A stretch of DNA of 64,000 nucleotides, taken from positions 2,480,001 through 2,544,000 of the forward strand of contig NZ_CP046977.1 in NCBI RefSeq assembly GCF_030408455.1, written 5' to 3'. The translations under genes and the position numbers were made by a program. Shown here piece by piece: positions 7,357 through 19,400 of this stretch (position 1 is the first letter of the stretch; every line of letters begins with the position of its first letter). The notes beneath the pieces were generated by a model that saw only the letters and a list, made by a program, of their open reading frames with translations, had not been told where the DNA came from and did no database searches. Source of the stretch: Corynebacterium atrinae. GTDB lineage: Bacteria > Actinomycetota > Actinomycetes > Mycobacteriales > Mycobacteriaceae.

Positions 7357-9308
7357 GCACCGAACCGCAACTGACCGACCAGGAGATCCTGGAACTCGAG
7401 GACAAAGTTGGCACCTCCCAATGGGGCGATTCCTCCCCTCGCCGGGCCAAGCAGTTCTGGCCCTCCGCCCTCCGCCTCATCGGATTGCTCTCCCCGTACC
7501 GTTTAGCGCTGGCGTTCGTGTTCTTCCTCGTCATCATCTGTGTCGTTCTCGCCGTCTGGGCGCCGAAAGTCATGGGCCAAGCGATGGACGTCATCTTCAG
7601 CGGCGTTATCTCCGCCCAACTGCCCGCCGGCGCCACCCAGGAAGAAGTCATCGCCGGACTGCGCGCGGCAGGCCAAAACACCTTCGCCGACATGGCCTCC
7701 GCGATGACGCTCACCCCCGGCAGCGGCATCGACTTCGATCGCCTGGGCATGCTCATCCTCGCCGTCATCGCCATGTACAGCGGCTCATCGCTATTCATGT
7801 GGTTCGAGGGGCGCATCCTCAACGACCTGGTGATGAAGGTCGTCTACGGCCTCCGCACCGATGTCGAAAACAAGATCAACTCCCTGCCCTTAAGCTACTT
7901 CGACTCCCGTCAGCGCGGCGACATCCTCTCCCGCACCACGAACGACGTCGACAACATTCAGCAGGCCCTGCAGCAAGCACTGTCGCAACTGTTCTACTCC
8001 GTGCTCATGATCATCGGCATCATCATCATGATGTTCTCGGTGTCCTGGCAACTGGCCCTGCTCGCGCTCCTTTCCCTGCCGCTGACTGGGCTGGTCATCG
8101 CCGTGATCGGCACCCGCTCCCAAAAGCACTTTGCCACCCAATGGAAGGCCACCGGAAACCTCAACGGCCACGTCGAAGAGGCCTTCTCCGGCCACGATAT
8201 CGTGCAAATCTTCGGCCGCAGCGAAGTCATGGTCGACGAGTTCGACGAGCGGAATCAAGACCTCTACTCCTCCGCCACCTCCGCGCAATTCCTCTCCGGC
8301 ACGATGATGCCCATCATGCAGTTCATCTCCTACCTATCCTACGTTGGCATCGCCGTCGTCGGCGGCCTCCGCGTCGCCCAAGGTCAGATGACGCTTGGCG
8401 ACGCCACCGCCTTCATCCAATACTCCCGCGAGTTCAACCAGCCCCTCGGGCAGGTCGCTGGCATGCTGCAGATGGTCCAATCCGGCGTCGCCTCCGCCGA
8501 GCGCGTCTTCGAGCTTCTCGACGCCCCCTCCCAGACCCCCGACACCACCTCACCGGAGCCCGCGGAACAAGCCCGCGGCCGCGTCGAGTTCCGCGACGTC
8601 ACCTTCAGCTACAGAAAAGACGAACCGCTCATCCACGACCTCAACCTGCAGGTCGAACCGGGCCAAACCGTCGCCATCGTCGGCCCCACCGGCGCCGGAA
8701 AAACCACCCTGGTCAACCTCATCATGCGCTTCTACGAACTCGACTCTGGTGAGATCCTGCTTGATGATGTCGACATTGCCACCATGTCCCGCCACGCCCT
8801 CCGCTCTCAAACCGGCATGGTCCTCCAAGATGCCATCCTTTTCGAAGGAACCATCATGGACAACATCCGCTACGGGCGCCTCGACGCCACTGATGACGAG
8901 GTCATCGCTGCCGCCACCGCCACCTACGTCGACCGCTTCGTCCATGCCCTCCCCGACGGCTACAACACCGTCATCGACCAGGACAGCGGCTCCCTCTCCG
9001 CCGGCGAACGCCAGCTCATCACCATCGCCCGCGCCTTCCTCGCCCAGCCAGCCCTGCTCATCCTCGACGAAGCAACCTCCTCCGTGGACACCCGCACCGA
9101 GGTGCTCGTCCAACGCGCCATGAACGCGCTGCGCACTGACCGCACCTCCTTCGTCATCGCCCACCGCCTCTCGACGATCCGCGACGCCGACCTCATCCTC
9201 GTCATGGAGGCAGGACGCATCGTCGAACAAGGCACCCACCAGCAGCTCATCGATGCCGAAGGTGCCTACTACCGCCTCCACCAATCACAATTCGCAGAGG
9301 ACGACTAG
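7353..9308 (+). CDS. ABC exporter half-transporter, catalytic subunit
   Basis: 651 residues: a cytoplasmic N-terminal extension of about 40 residues, a membrane domain with a long periplasmic-side insertion after helix 1, and an ATPase domain with Walker A GPTGAGKTT, Walker B LLILDEATSSVD (catalytic Glu present) and a signature read as LSAGERQ rather than LSGGQ. The complementary defects in the two genes (no catalytic Glu in the first, altered signature in this one) fit a TM287/288 or BmrCD type heterodimer with one working ATP site. It overlaps the upstream gene by four bases. Substrate unknown. Confidence 0.9.
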   Translation: MSTEPQLTDQEILELEDKVGTSQWGDSSPRRAKQFWPSALRLIGLLSPYRLALAFVFFLVIICVVLAVWAPKVMGQAMDVIFSGVISAQLPAGATQEEVIAGLRAAGQNTFADMASAMTLTPGSGIDFDRLGMLILAVIAMYSGSSLFMWFEGRILNDLVMKVVYGLRTDVENKINSLPLSYFDSRQRGDILSRTTNDVDNIQQALQQALSQLFYSVLMIIGIIIMMFSVSWQLALLALLSLPLTGLVIAVIGTRSQKHFATQWKATGNLNGHVEEAFSGHDIVQIFGRSEVMVDEFDERNQDLYSSATSAQFLSGTMMPIMQFISYLSYVGIAVVGGLRVAQGQMTLGDATAFIQYSREFNQPLGQVAGMLQMVQSGVASAERVFELLDAPSQTPDTTSPEPAEQARGRVEFRDVTFSYRKDEPLIHDLNLQVEPGQTVAIVGPTGAGKTTLVNLIMRFYELDSGEILLDDVDIATMSRHALRSQTGMVLQDAILFEGTIMDNIRYGRLDATDDEVIAAATATYVDRFVHALPDGYNTVIDQDSGSLSAGERQLITIARAFLAQPALLILDEATSSVDTRTEVLVQRAMNALRTDRTSFVIAHRLSTIRDADLILVMEAGRIVEQGTHQQLIDAEGAYYRLHQSQFAEDD

Positions 9309-9320
9309 AGGTTCCTGGAG

Positions 9321-9746
9321 CTAAGGGCGCTCCCAGCTCGCGACCCCACCGACGACCACCCGAAACAGCGGGTGCGCATCCAGCACACCCTCCGGGAGGT
9401 CGTCGGCCCGCTCCGGATCACGGACGGTGAGCTTGGTCAGCAGATGACCACGTTCAAAAATCATCTGGCCGTCAGTGACATCAATGAGTTCAGCCGGCCC
9501 CGGGTGGACAATCTTCGAACCGTCAAAGTTATAACCCCGAGTCACCGCCTCCGCATGAATGCCCTGCAGATAAACCCCAATCGCTGCCAGCGGATCTTGG
9601 TGAGCTCGGAAGCGCTCCAACTGCGGATGATTCGTATACCCCTTGGTCAGCCCCTGCAGAACCTTCTGAGCCAGCAGCGTCTCCCGCCAACAAGCGACCA
9701 GACCTTTCTGATCAAGATACCGAGGGTGGAAAGACCAAATGCGCAT
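9321..9746 (-). CDS. Endonuclease V-type pyrimidine-dimer DNA glycosylase family protein
   Basis: 141 residues starting MRIWSFHPRYLDQKGLVACW and continuing with ETLLAQKVLQGLTKGYTNHP. This is the conserved opening of the bacterial Pyr_excise family related to T4 endonuclease V, which removes UV pyrimidine dimers. The bacterial members are poorly studied, and the residue after Met is Arg rather than the Thr used by the T4 enzyme, so activity is uncertain. The gene is convergent with the ABC exporter, 12 bp apart, and stands alone. Confidence 0.75.
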   Translation of the reverse strand: MRIWSFHPRYLDQKGLVACWRETLLAQKVLQGLTKGYTNHPQLERFRAHQDPLAAIGVYLQGIHAEAVTRGYNFDGSKIVHPGPAELIDVTDGQMIFERGHLLTKLTVRDPERADDLPEGVLDAHPLFRVVVGGVASWERP

Positions 9747-9999
9747 GCCGTGAGACTACCCGGATATCGCTAGTGACTTATGCATCGAGGTCGGGGTGGG
9801 TGCTGCGTCCTCAGCTTGCGACACGTTGGATCCTGACTGGCATGAGAAGCTCTCTGGCGAGTGTCTACCCGCCCCAAAGCTTGCAACCAGGCGCATTTCA
9901 CAGAGGCCGAGTAGTCTGCCACTAAACATCTTCGATTCCAGGGAGATAGACGACCCCTGTCCCGGACAACTCCATCAATCCATTCCTTGCCCATGTGAA
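9747..9999. other. Gene-free stretch before the CRISPR relics
   Basis: No convincing gene, RNA or repeat is seen here. The overlapping open frames on both strands have no ribosome site and no recognisable product. Confidence 0.5.
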
Positions 10000-10027
10000 A
10001 GGGCATCCCCGCTGGCGCGGGGAGCAC
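10000..10027 (-). repeat. Orphan CRISPR repeat outside the array
   Basis: The last 24 bases on the plus strand are identical to the array repeat (core CCCCGCTGGCGCGGGG); only the first few bases differ. It lies 444 bp beyond the distal end of the array and has a partner exactly 61 bp further in. Confidence 0.85.
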
Positions 10028-10060
10028 TGGGAACCAAAGGGAGATACGAAAGCGCTCGTA

Positions 10061-10088
10061 TGCTCTACCTCGCCGACGCGGAAAGCAC
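10061..10088 (-). repeat. Decayed CRISPR repeat, in 61-bp phase with the orphan repeat
   Basis: 20 of 28 positions match the array repeat, and it sits exactly one 61-bp repeat-spacer unit from the orphan repeat, leaving a 33-base relic spacer (10028-10060). Both ends (GCTC and AGCAC) are kept while the stem has decayed. Confidence 0.65.
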
Positions 10089-10207
10089 GCGGCCACACCT
10101 TGCGCCCCGCCCCTCATTGCCGTCCCCGGTTCGCCGGGGCGGCTCCCATGAGCCGATCACTTGGGGCGGGTTGATGGGGCCGATAGGCCTAGATGGGAGG
10201 TGATCGC

Positions 10208-10339
10208 ATGCACATCGAAAATGTGCGCGCGTCCGCATGGCAGGTAGTCCGCTATACCGCTACCCGTGCCACGGTGGTGCTGTTCGTTGGCACCATGTCG
10301 GAATGCCGCGACTTTGTGCGCGCTAACGCACCTGCCTAG
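10208..10339 (+). CDS. 43-residue ORF with strong RBS and tandem 3' hairpins
   Basis: Starts MHIENVRASAWQVVRYTAT and ends in FVRANAPA; central hydrophobic TVVLFVG. GGGAGGTG stands 6 bases before the ATG, an excellent ribosome site, and the stop codon falls inside the first of two perfect hairpins, so the unit reads as a complete small gene with its own terminators. I do not recognise the protein. It lies between relic CRISPR repeats and the distal end of the main array, as if inserted into the decayed end of the array. It could be a small regulator, a toxin-like peptide or cargo of a miniature element. Confidence 0.6.
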   Translation: MHIENVRASAWQVVRYTATRATVVLFVGTMSECRDFVRANAPA

Positions 10340-10356
10340 CAGAAATAGGCAGGTGC
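10328..10356 (+). terminator. Hairpin 1 after the 43-residue ORF
   Basis: Perfect 11-bp stem GCACCTGCCTA/TAGGCAGGTGC with a 7-base loop; it contains the stop codon. There is no T-run, as is usual for actinobacterial hairpin terminators. Confidence 0.6.
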
Positions 10357-10357
10357 G

Positions 10358-10385
10358 CCGGGCCACGGCTTACGTCGTGGCCCGG
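10358..10385 (+). terminator. Hairpin 2 after the 43-residue ORF
   Basis: Perfect 10-bp stem CCGGGCCACG/CGTGGCCCGG with an 8-base loop, one base after hairpin 1. The pair could end transcription from both sides and shield the array end. Confidence 0.6.
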
Positions 10386-10443
10386 CCCCCATCATATCCC
10401 ACCACTACAGATCGCAATTGCATTAAGGACTCATGCGACATTG

Positions 10444-13400
10444 GGCCCATTCCCGCTAGCTCGGGGAGCACACTAACAGCGCCGGTGTTCTTCGTCGCCG
10501 CGCCGACTCATCCCCGCTGGCGCGGGGAGTACAGGCCCATAACGATGTTCTTCACACTTCGCGCGGGCTCATCCCCGCTGGCGCGGGGAGCACTTGCTGT
10601 CTTCGTCATAGTCCGGGCCGCGGCGGGGCTCATCCCCGCTGGCGCGGGGAGCACTCATCATCCTGCTTCGAGCGCTCTTCCTCGTACGGCTCATCCCCGC
10701 TGGCGCGGGGAGCACAGCACTACGGTGCTAGGCGACGGACACGGCCAGGGCTCATCCCCGCTGGCGCGGGGAGCACCTACCATTGGGTATCTCGGCAAGC
10801 GCACGACGAGGCTCATCCCCGCTGGCGCGGGGAGCACGCCGGGCCCCGCGCCACTAAAGCGGTTTGAATGGGCTCATCCCCGCTGGCGCGGGGAGCACAA
10901 CGACTTTGGGCACACCGATGACAATGATCATGGCTCATCCCCGCTGGCGCGAGGAGCACGTCGTTCCGGGGCCGCCCATCGAGTTTGGGCCGGGCTCATC
11001 CCCGCTGGCGCGGGGAGCACAAGCCGGGTTGAGGCGGGAGGAGGTGGCCACCGGGCTCATCCCCGCTGGCGCGGGGAGCACGTCAAGGAGGTGATGTACA
11101 TGCTGGCCTCATCCGGCTCATCCCCGCTGGCGCGGGGAGCACTCAGCGACCGGCAGCTCCATAAGATCCAGATCCGGCTCATCCCCGCTGGCGCGGGGAG
11201 CACAGCGCTTGGGAACTCGTCTACATGGAAGTATCCGGCTCATCCCCGCTGGCGCGGGGAGCACATCCGGGGCATTTGTCCAGGGGTCGGCGGTGAGGGC
11301 TCATCCCCGCTGGCGCGGGGAGCACAGCTCGGTGATATTCTCCAGGCGTTTCTCCGCGGGCTCATCCCCGCTGGCGCGGGGAGCACACCGGCCCGTCCGC
11401 CGGGCTGGGCTTGTACCAGGGCTCATCCCCGCTGGCGCGGGGAGCACGACCTGGGCGGCTGGGTGGAGTCGGACAAGAACGGCTCATCCCCGCTGGCGCG
11501 GGGAGCACGCGCGTCGTCCCGTTCGGTCTTGACGTGGCCACGGCTCATCCCCGCTGGCGCGGGGAGCACGCTTGAGTGAGTTCGTAAGCCCATTCCCGTG
11601 CCGGCTCATCCCCGCTGGCGCGGGGAGCACGGGATCGGCGTCGCAGGCCGCCCGGTCACGATGGGCTCATCCCCGCTGGCGCGGGGAGCACTTGAGAGGT
11701 TCTGACCGCAACCCGATATTCACCGGCTCATCCCCGCTGGCGCGGGGAGCACCCTCGCATCGACGGCGCTTGTCCTGACCGGCTGGGCTCATCCCCGCTG
11801 GCGCGGGGAGCACGTTTCATTCGTCGGTCGGTTGGTCGGTCGATACGGCTCATCCCCGCTGGCGCGGGGAGCACCCCATCATGATCGTCGTCCTGGCCGT
11901 CATCGCGGGCTCATCCCCGCTGGCGCGGGGAGCACCACCGAACGTAACGGCGGGGGCAATTCCCCTAAGGCTCATCCCCGCTGGCGCGGGGAGCACCAAT
12001 TCTTGGACCGCGCGGATGTCGTGCGTGCGGGCTCATCCCCGCTGGCGCGGGGAGCACTGCGGCCCACCAGGTCGTAGACCGTCTTTCGGGGGCTCATCCC
12101 CGCTAGCGCGGGGAGCACGGCATTATTCGATGTGGTGGTGGTCATCAGTGGGGCTCATCCCCGCTGGCGCGGGGAGCACCCCTTGTGGCGGTCGCGGAGA
12201 TTGCGGGTCATGGGCTCATCCCCGCTGGCGCGGGGAGCACTGAACGGCAACCGGCCCAGCGCCTCGACCTGCTGGCTCATCCCCGCTGGCGCGGGGAGCA
12301 CCTACACCGCCCCGGTCTACATTCAACGTCAACCGGCTCATCCCCGCTGGCGCGGGGAGCACGCGAACTGTGGAACGCCTACGTCTCGCCTGTCCTGGCT
12401 CATCCCCGCTGGCGCGGGGAGCACCCGCTATCGCGGTGAAGTGGTGATCGTGCCAGGGGCTCATCCCCGCTGGCGCGGGGAGCACCGATGACGTGGTCAT
12501 TGGTCATGGTGTCGGGTCGGCTCATCCCCGCTGGCGCGGGGAGCACTCCGAATATGAGTTGATCGAGCGTGCACACAAGGGCTCATCCCCGCTGGCGCGG
12601 GGAGCACACCACATCGGCGCTCATGAACGCCGGGGCCTGCGGCTCATCCCCGCTGGCGCGGGGAGCACTAGTCGTCGACGGTGCCGTTGGCGCGGACGGT
12701 GGGCTCATCCCCGCTGGCGCGGGGAGCACGCTGAAATTGCTCGCTTATCCGAGGGGTTGACGGGCTCATCCCCGCTGGCGCGGGGAGCACTGCGGATTTG
12801 GCCGCACGCTTTGAGATTAGTGCGGCTCATCCCCGCTGGCGCGGGGAGCACCGGTGAGGGAGCTGGTCGAGGGCTTGAGGTGGGGGCTCATCCCCGCTGG
12901 CGCGGGGAGCACCCGGCGATGGTGCGGGCGTTGTAGTCGGTGCCGGGCTCATCCCCGCTGGCGCGGGGAGCACCGAGCAATGCGGCGACGGTGTACGTCG
13001 CCCCACGGCTCATCCCCGCTGGCGCGGGGAGCACCCGGGGCTGTAGCGCGGTCCTTGGTCTTACCCAGGCTCATCCCCGCTGGCGCGGGGAGCACAGCTT
13101 CTCCACCGTCCAAAACACCTGCTTCGGCGGCTCATCCCCGCTGGCGCGGGGAGCACGGGTTGGTTTGCCAGCGAGCAACATCCTCGGCCGGCTCATCCCC
13201 GCTGGCGCGGGGAGCACCGCTTGCGCTCCCCGGCGACCAGGCTCCGCGCCGGCTCATCCCCGCTGGCGCGGGGAGCACGGGTTGGTTTGCCAGCGAGCAA
13301 CATCCTCGGCCGGCTCATCCCCGCTGGCGCGGGGAGCACCGCTTGCGCTCCCCGGCGACCAGGCTCCGCGCCGGCTCATCCCCGCTGGCGCGGGGAGCAC

Positions 13401-16400
13401 GTCGAAAGCCCGCCAGCAGGGCATCTGGGACGTGGGCTCATCCCCGCTGGCGCGGGGAGCACCTGAGAAACAGTCATGGTTACTTGGTGTCCTTGGGCTC
13501 ATCCCCGCTGGCGCGGGGAGCACAACCACGACATGCCCCAAGTCAACGTGAGAGCGGGCTCATCCCCGCTGGCGCGGGGAGCACTTCGTCCGGGTGCGGA
13601 AATAGACGATCGCCCCGGGCTCATCCCCGCTGGCGCGGGGAGCACGTCGTTGATGGGACGAAGGCCATGGCCGAGGCGGGCTCATCCCCGCTGGCGCGGG
13701 GAGCACGGGGCCGTCGGCGCTGGATGGTGCCTTGGGGGGGCTCATCCCCGCTGGCGCGGGGAGCACATCTGCTTAGCCCGCTGCTCGACTACGGAACGGG
13801 GCTCATCCCCGCTGGCGCGGGGAGCACTGGTGACGGCGGACCAGTACATGAAGCGTTCGGGGCTCATCCCCGCTGGCGCGGGGAGCACTTCGTAGACGAT
13901 GTGCCCGCTGCGCTTACCTGGGGCTCATCCCCGCTGGCGCGGGGAGCACGCGTAGGGGACACCGGATTTTGACTTGCGGTTGGGCTCATCCCCGCTGGCG
14001 CGGGGAGCACGCTTTGCGGGTGACTGCGTGGACGTAGGGGGTGGGCTCATCCCCGCTGGCGCGGGGAGCACTTGCGAGGTCAGACGGCTTAGGGGTTACG
14101 AGCGGGCTCATCCCCGCTGGCGCGGGGAGCACCCAAAAACAGTGCATGGTCGGCGCGTCGTCCCGGGCTCATCCCCGCTGGCGCGGGGAGCACGTCTGGG
14201 CGTGCGATGGGGGCCACTCATCTTGCGGCTCATCCCCGCTGGCGCGGGGAGCACGTGGGCGACTGTGATGCTCATGGCGCTAGTTCCGGCTCATCCCCGC
14301 TGGCGCGGGGAGCACACCCAAATCCCCAGGGTACGAACGGGCTGGGTGGGCTCATCCCCACTGGCGCGGGGAGCACGCGACGATATTGGCGACGACACCG
14401 TAGCCCGCGGGCTCATCCCCGCTGGCGCGGGGAGCACATCGTCCCTGATAGTTCTGCACCGAAAATAACGGGCTCATCCCCGCTGGCGCGGGGAGCACGA
14501 GGTCGACGGTGGTGTGGGTCGCGGCGTAGCGGGCTCATCCCCGCTGGCGCGGGGAGCACGGTCCCCGAATGGTGAGGGGACGGTACGGGGGAGGCTCATC
14601 CCCGCTGGCGCGGGGAGCACCGGATCTTAAAACGAAGGCTTCGCGCCGCAATGGGCTCATCCCCGCTGGCGCGGGGAGCACAGGTGATCGCCCTCCAGGG
14701 GGGCGGACGGGACGGGCTCATCCCCGCTGGCGCGGGGAGCACACCCTGGTCCGCCACACCGGCGGGCCGAAGGGCGGCTCATCCCCGCTGGCGCGGGGAG
14801 CACTGGATCGACGCCCAGACAGCGTGCGGCAAAGACGGCTCATCCCCGCTGGCGCGGGGAGCACACGGTGTTCAAGCGCCAATCAGGATTGTGGCGCGGC
14901 TCATCCCCGCTGGCGCGGGGAGCACGCGGTGGCGAGGCGGTGCGCCGCGTCCATGGCCGGCTCATCCCCGCTGGCGCGGGGAGCACGTCGAAATTCCGCG
15001 ACGGTGTACGTCGCCCCACGGCTCATCCCCGCTGGCGCGGGGAGCACGGGTGATCGAGCACGCGGGGACCAGGCAGTGAGGGCTCATCCCCGCTGGCGCG
15101 GGGAGCACCGGAGGGCCTGCGTGTCGCGGTACGCGATCTACGGCTCATCCCCGCTGGCGCGGGGAGCACGATGATCCTGCCCGGTGTGCCGCTTACGAAG
15201 CGGGCTCATCCCCGCTGGCGCGGGGAGCACCTCGCCGAAGACCTCAACCCCGGACTCGACTGGGGCTCATCCCCGCTGGCGCGGGGAGCACGTCGTGGTC
15301 TCCACCGGCGCATGCGCCCTGTCCGGCTCATCCCCGCTGGCGCGGGGAGCACGTAATCATTGCCGTCCTCACTAGCTTCAGATAGGGCTCATCCCCGCTG
15401 GCGCGGGGAGCACTTCGCCGTCTTCCATGGTCACGCTCACGGGGCAGGCTCATCCCCGCTGGCGCGGGGAGCACATCGTGACTGGCTTCATCGTCCCGTC
15501 GACGGCCGGCTCATCCCCGCTGGCGCGGGGAGCACAGTACAAAAGGGCGCTGACGGGCTTGAAGGCAATGGCTCATCCCCGCTGGCGCGGGGAGCACTGA
15601 TGATCATCTTCTTCACCTCGAGCTCCTGCGGGCTCATCCCCGCTGGCGCGGGGAGCACGGTGTCGGTGAGGTCCCAGACGGACCTTGAACCGGCTCATCC
15701 CCGCTGGCGCGGGGAGCACTGGTGTGGTCACATCAAGCGTGGTGAACACCTCGGCTCATCCCCGCTGGCGCGGGGAGCACGGCCAAGCCGGGGTCACGGA
15801 CATCGCGGAGCTCGGCTCATCCCCGCTGGCGCGGGGAGCACGAGCGTGTCACGGACCTTGATAAGCGTCACCACGGCTCATCCCCGCTGGCGCGGGGAGC
15901 ACGTAAGCCTTATCAGTGGGCGGGTCCGCAGGGCGGGCTCATCCCCGCTGGCGCGGGGAGCACGCACCGATAACCAGCTTGATCGGCCCGGGCACCGGCT
16001 CATCCCCGCTGGCGCGGGGAGCACACTCTCGACGGTGACAAACGTGTCCCTATCATCGGCTCATCCCCGCTGGCGCGGGGAGCACGGGGGCCGCGCGGGA
16101 CAGCCGGAGGTTTGGTTGGGCTCATCCCCGCTGGCGCGGGGAGCACGTATTGGCAAGCTGTCGGAGCGTGTCACGGACCGGCTCATCCCCGCTGGCGCGG
16201 GGAGCACGTCCATCCACGTCCGCAAAATGTGGTGAGTGACGGCTCATCCCCGCTGGCGCGGGGAGCACGCCCGCCACCCCCACTCCGCATGGAGGACCTC
16301 GGGCTCATCCCCGCTGGCGCGGGGAGCACGCCATGAAACGCGCCGACTCCTATGAGATCGCGGGCTCATCCCCGCTGGCGCGGGGAGCACCTTTAGGTAA

Positions 16401-19400
16401 CAAATGAGATGGCCCGATTCGCCGGCTCATCCCCGCTGGCGCGGGGAGCACTGGGGCAGTTCGATCGAGAAGTCGTCGAGATTGGGCTCATCCCCGCTGG
16501 CGCGGGGAGCACTCCGGCGGGCTCGGCGCCGCACTAGGCCAAGGCGGCTCATCCCCGCTGGCGCGGGGAGCACAAGGGCCTCACCCCGTGACTATTTTCC
16601 GCAGCCGGCTCATCCCCGCTGGCGCGGGGAGCACAACGCTGCACCTCGACTTGTCCGCGATCCACTCGGCTCATCCCCGCTGGCGCGGGGAGCACATGAC
16701 GGCATCTTGGTCAAAGCCGGGGACAAGGGGCTCATCCCCGCTGGCGCGGGGAGCACCCCCGACATGTGTCACACATCACTCCTGTCCGGGGCTCATCCCC
16801 GCTGGCGCGGGGAGCACTGTTGAGGAGATGCTCCAGGCCGCTGGTGACAGGGCTCATCCCCGCTGGCGCGGGGAGCACCGCCCGCACCCCGGTAGCGGTC
16901 TCGACGGCGGCGGCTCATCCCCGCTGGCGCGGGGAGCACGGAAACATCGGGCATGATTAAGTGGTCCTTTCGGGCTCATCCCCGCTGGCGCGGGGAGCAC
17001 TTCGACGAGGAACGCCTCGATCAGTGTTTCCGAGGGCTCATCCCCGCTGGCGCGGGGAGCACTTCACCGACGACCTCACCAACTTCACCACAATCGGCTC
17101 ATCCCCGCTGGCGCGGGGAGCACCTTGATGAGTGCTTCGACCTGCCAAAGGAGACGGGCTCATCCCCGCTGGCGCGGGGAGCACCTCGACGCGTACACCA
17201 AGTGCGCCGACTTAGCGGGCTCATCCCCGCTGGCGCGGGGAGCACCGGGGGTCAACATCCCACACAAACAGCTTGTCGGGCTCATCCCCGCTGGCGCGGG
17301 GAGCACATCCTCGACTGGGAACAAGACCACGGGGCTGACGGCTCATCCCCGCTGGCGCGGGGAGCACACCAGCGACAACGCTGCTTTTCCGGTGAGCTGG
17401 GGCTCATCCCCGCTGGCGCGGGGAGCACGATGTAGCAGTGCCAATAGTGAATTTCGGAGCGGGCTCATCCCCGCTGGCGCGGGGAGCACTCCGCCGAGTT
17501 TGGCTGGTCAGATCAGGTGCTGGGCTCATCCCCGCTGGCGCGGGGAGCACCGAAGGTGATCACGCTCATGTCCCTGCGCTTGCGGCTCATCCCCGCTGGC
17601 GCGGGGAGCACGCGCAAGCATCGCCAATGACGTCCTTGGGCTAGGGCTCATCCCCGCTGGCGCGGGGAGCACGCGCAAGCATCGCCAATGACGTCCTTGG
17701 GCTAGGGCTCATCCCCGCTGGCGCGGGGAGCACCGGGCATACGGCGAGCAATTTGGTTCATATTTGGGCTCATCCCCGCTGGCGCGGGGAGCACCGTCGG
17801 CGGATGCTGTAGGCAAGGCGTCTAGGCGGCTCATCCCCGCTGGCGCGGGGAGCACATCGGTAGACCGCACCACCAGCACGACTGACCAGGCTCATCCCCG
17901 CTGGCGCGGGGAGCACTGGTCAAAGTCGCTCGCAAGTGGTTCTGGACGGGGCTCATCCCCGCTGGCGCGGGGAGCACGAATGTGGTTGAAGCGTTCTCCC
18001 ACTCGCCTTGGGCTCATCCCCGCTGGCGCGGGGAGCACAATACGTCAAGCACGCGTTTACCGTGGGTGGGGGGCTCATCCCCGCTGGCGCGGGGAGCACG
18101 GGGTGGTGTCCAACACCCCGTCAATCTCATCCGGCTCATCCCCGCTGGCGCGGGGAGCACCTCGGCGATCGCGGCGGCGTTGAACGCTACCCAGGCTCAT
18201 CCCCGCTGGCGCGGGGAGCACCGGCCGCTGTATATCAGGAGGTCGGCGACTACCGGCTCATCCCCGCTGGCGCGGGGAGCACAATACGTCAAGCACGCGT
18301 TTGCCGTGGGTGGGGGGCTCATCCCCGCTGGCGCGGGGAGCACTACGAGATTTGTGTCAACCAATCCCTGGACCTGGGCTCATCCCCGCTGGCGCGGGGA
18401 GCACTGGCGTGAAATCCACGATGAGAAGTTCCAAGCGGGCTCATCCCCGCTGGCGCGGGGAGCACCAGCACCATTCGTACCCTGCGGATTCGGATAACGG
18501 CTCATCCCCGCTGGCGCGGGGAGCACGCGAGCATGTTATTAAATTCACTGGGTGTGTCGGGCTCATCCCCGCTGGCGCGGGGAGCACAGGTGGCGGTGTC
18601 GTCGCCCTCCCACATCTCAGGGCTCATCCCCGCTGGCGCGGGGAGCACATTGGAGCATCACCATGAATTCGCGTGACATTGGGCTCATCCCCGCTGGCGC
18701 GGGGAGCACAAAATCGCCGTGAACAAAAAGGGAAATGAGTGCGGCTCATCCCCGCTGGCGCGGGGAGCACGGTGCGCCGCTTACGAAGCGTTCGTGAACT
18801 CTGGGCTCATCCCCGCTGGCGCGGGGAGCACTATAGCGCCGCCTTCAAATGCCTCCCACAAGACGGCTCATCCCCGCTGGCGCGGGGAGCACACCTCGGG
18901 CGCTACCCGTGATGACAATCCGCCGGGCTCATCCCCGCTGGCGCGGGGAGCACAACCCACCGGACTTTTCCTGTTACGGTGGCGCGGGCTCATCCCCGCT
19001 GGCGCGGGGAGCACGAGCGCGTCATTCAGATTTCCTACTACCTCGACGGGCTCATCCCCGCTGGCGCGGGGAGCACGCCTGGGATAAGGTTTGAATTTCA
19101 TGCCAGGGCGGGCTCATCCCCGCTGGCGCGGGGAGCACACACGCCGATCATCGATCCCGTTGAGGCCGCCGGGCTCATCCCCGCTGGCGCGGGGAGCACC
19201 AGAAAGGAGCCATGCCTATGGATGCTCAGACAGGCTCATCCCCGCTGGCGCGGGGAGCACCGGGAGTTGACGCGGCGGCGGGTCTGGGGCTGGGGCTCAT
19301 CCCCGCTGGCGCGGGGAGCACAGCGAGGTGTCTCGCCCTACACCGAGGCACTCCGGCTCATCCCCGCTGGCGCGGGGAGCACATGTTTTCAGAATTTCAG

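Noticed and set aside
10028..10060. The relic spacer at the distal end as a second regulatory guide aimed at the 43-residue ORF
   Set aside because: I found no partial match in 10089-10207 or 9800-9990, and the upstream repeat has lost both handle and stem pairing, so it looks like decay.
10124..10139. CCCCGG-TTCG-CCGGGG taken as another CRISPR repeat
   Set aside because: It is out of 61-bp phase and shares only GC-rich stem character with the repeat; it is a separate hairpin of unknown role.
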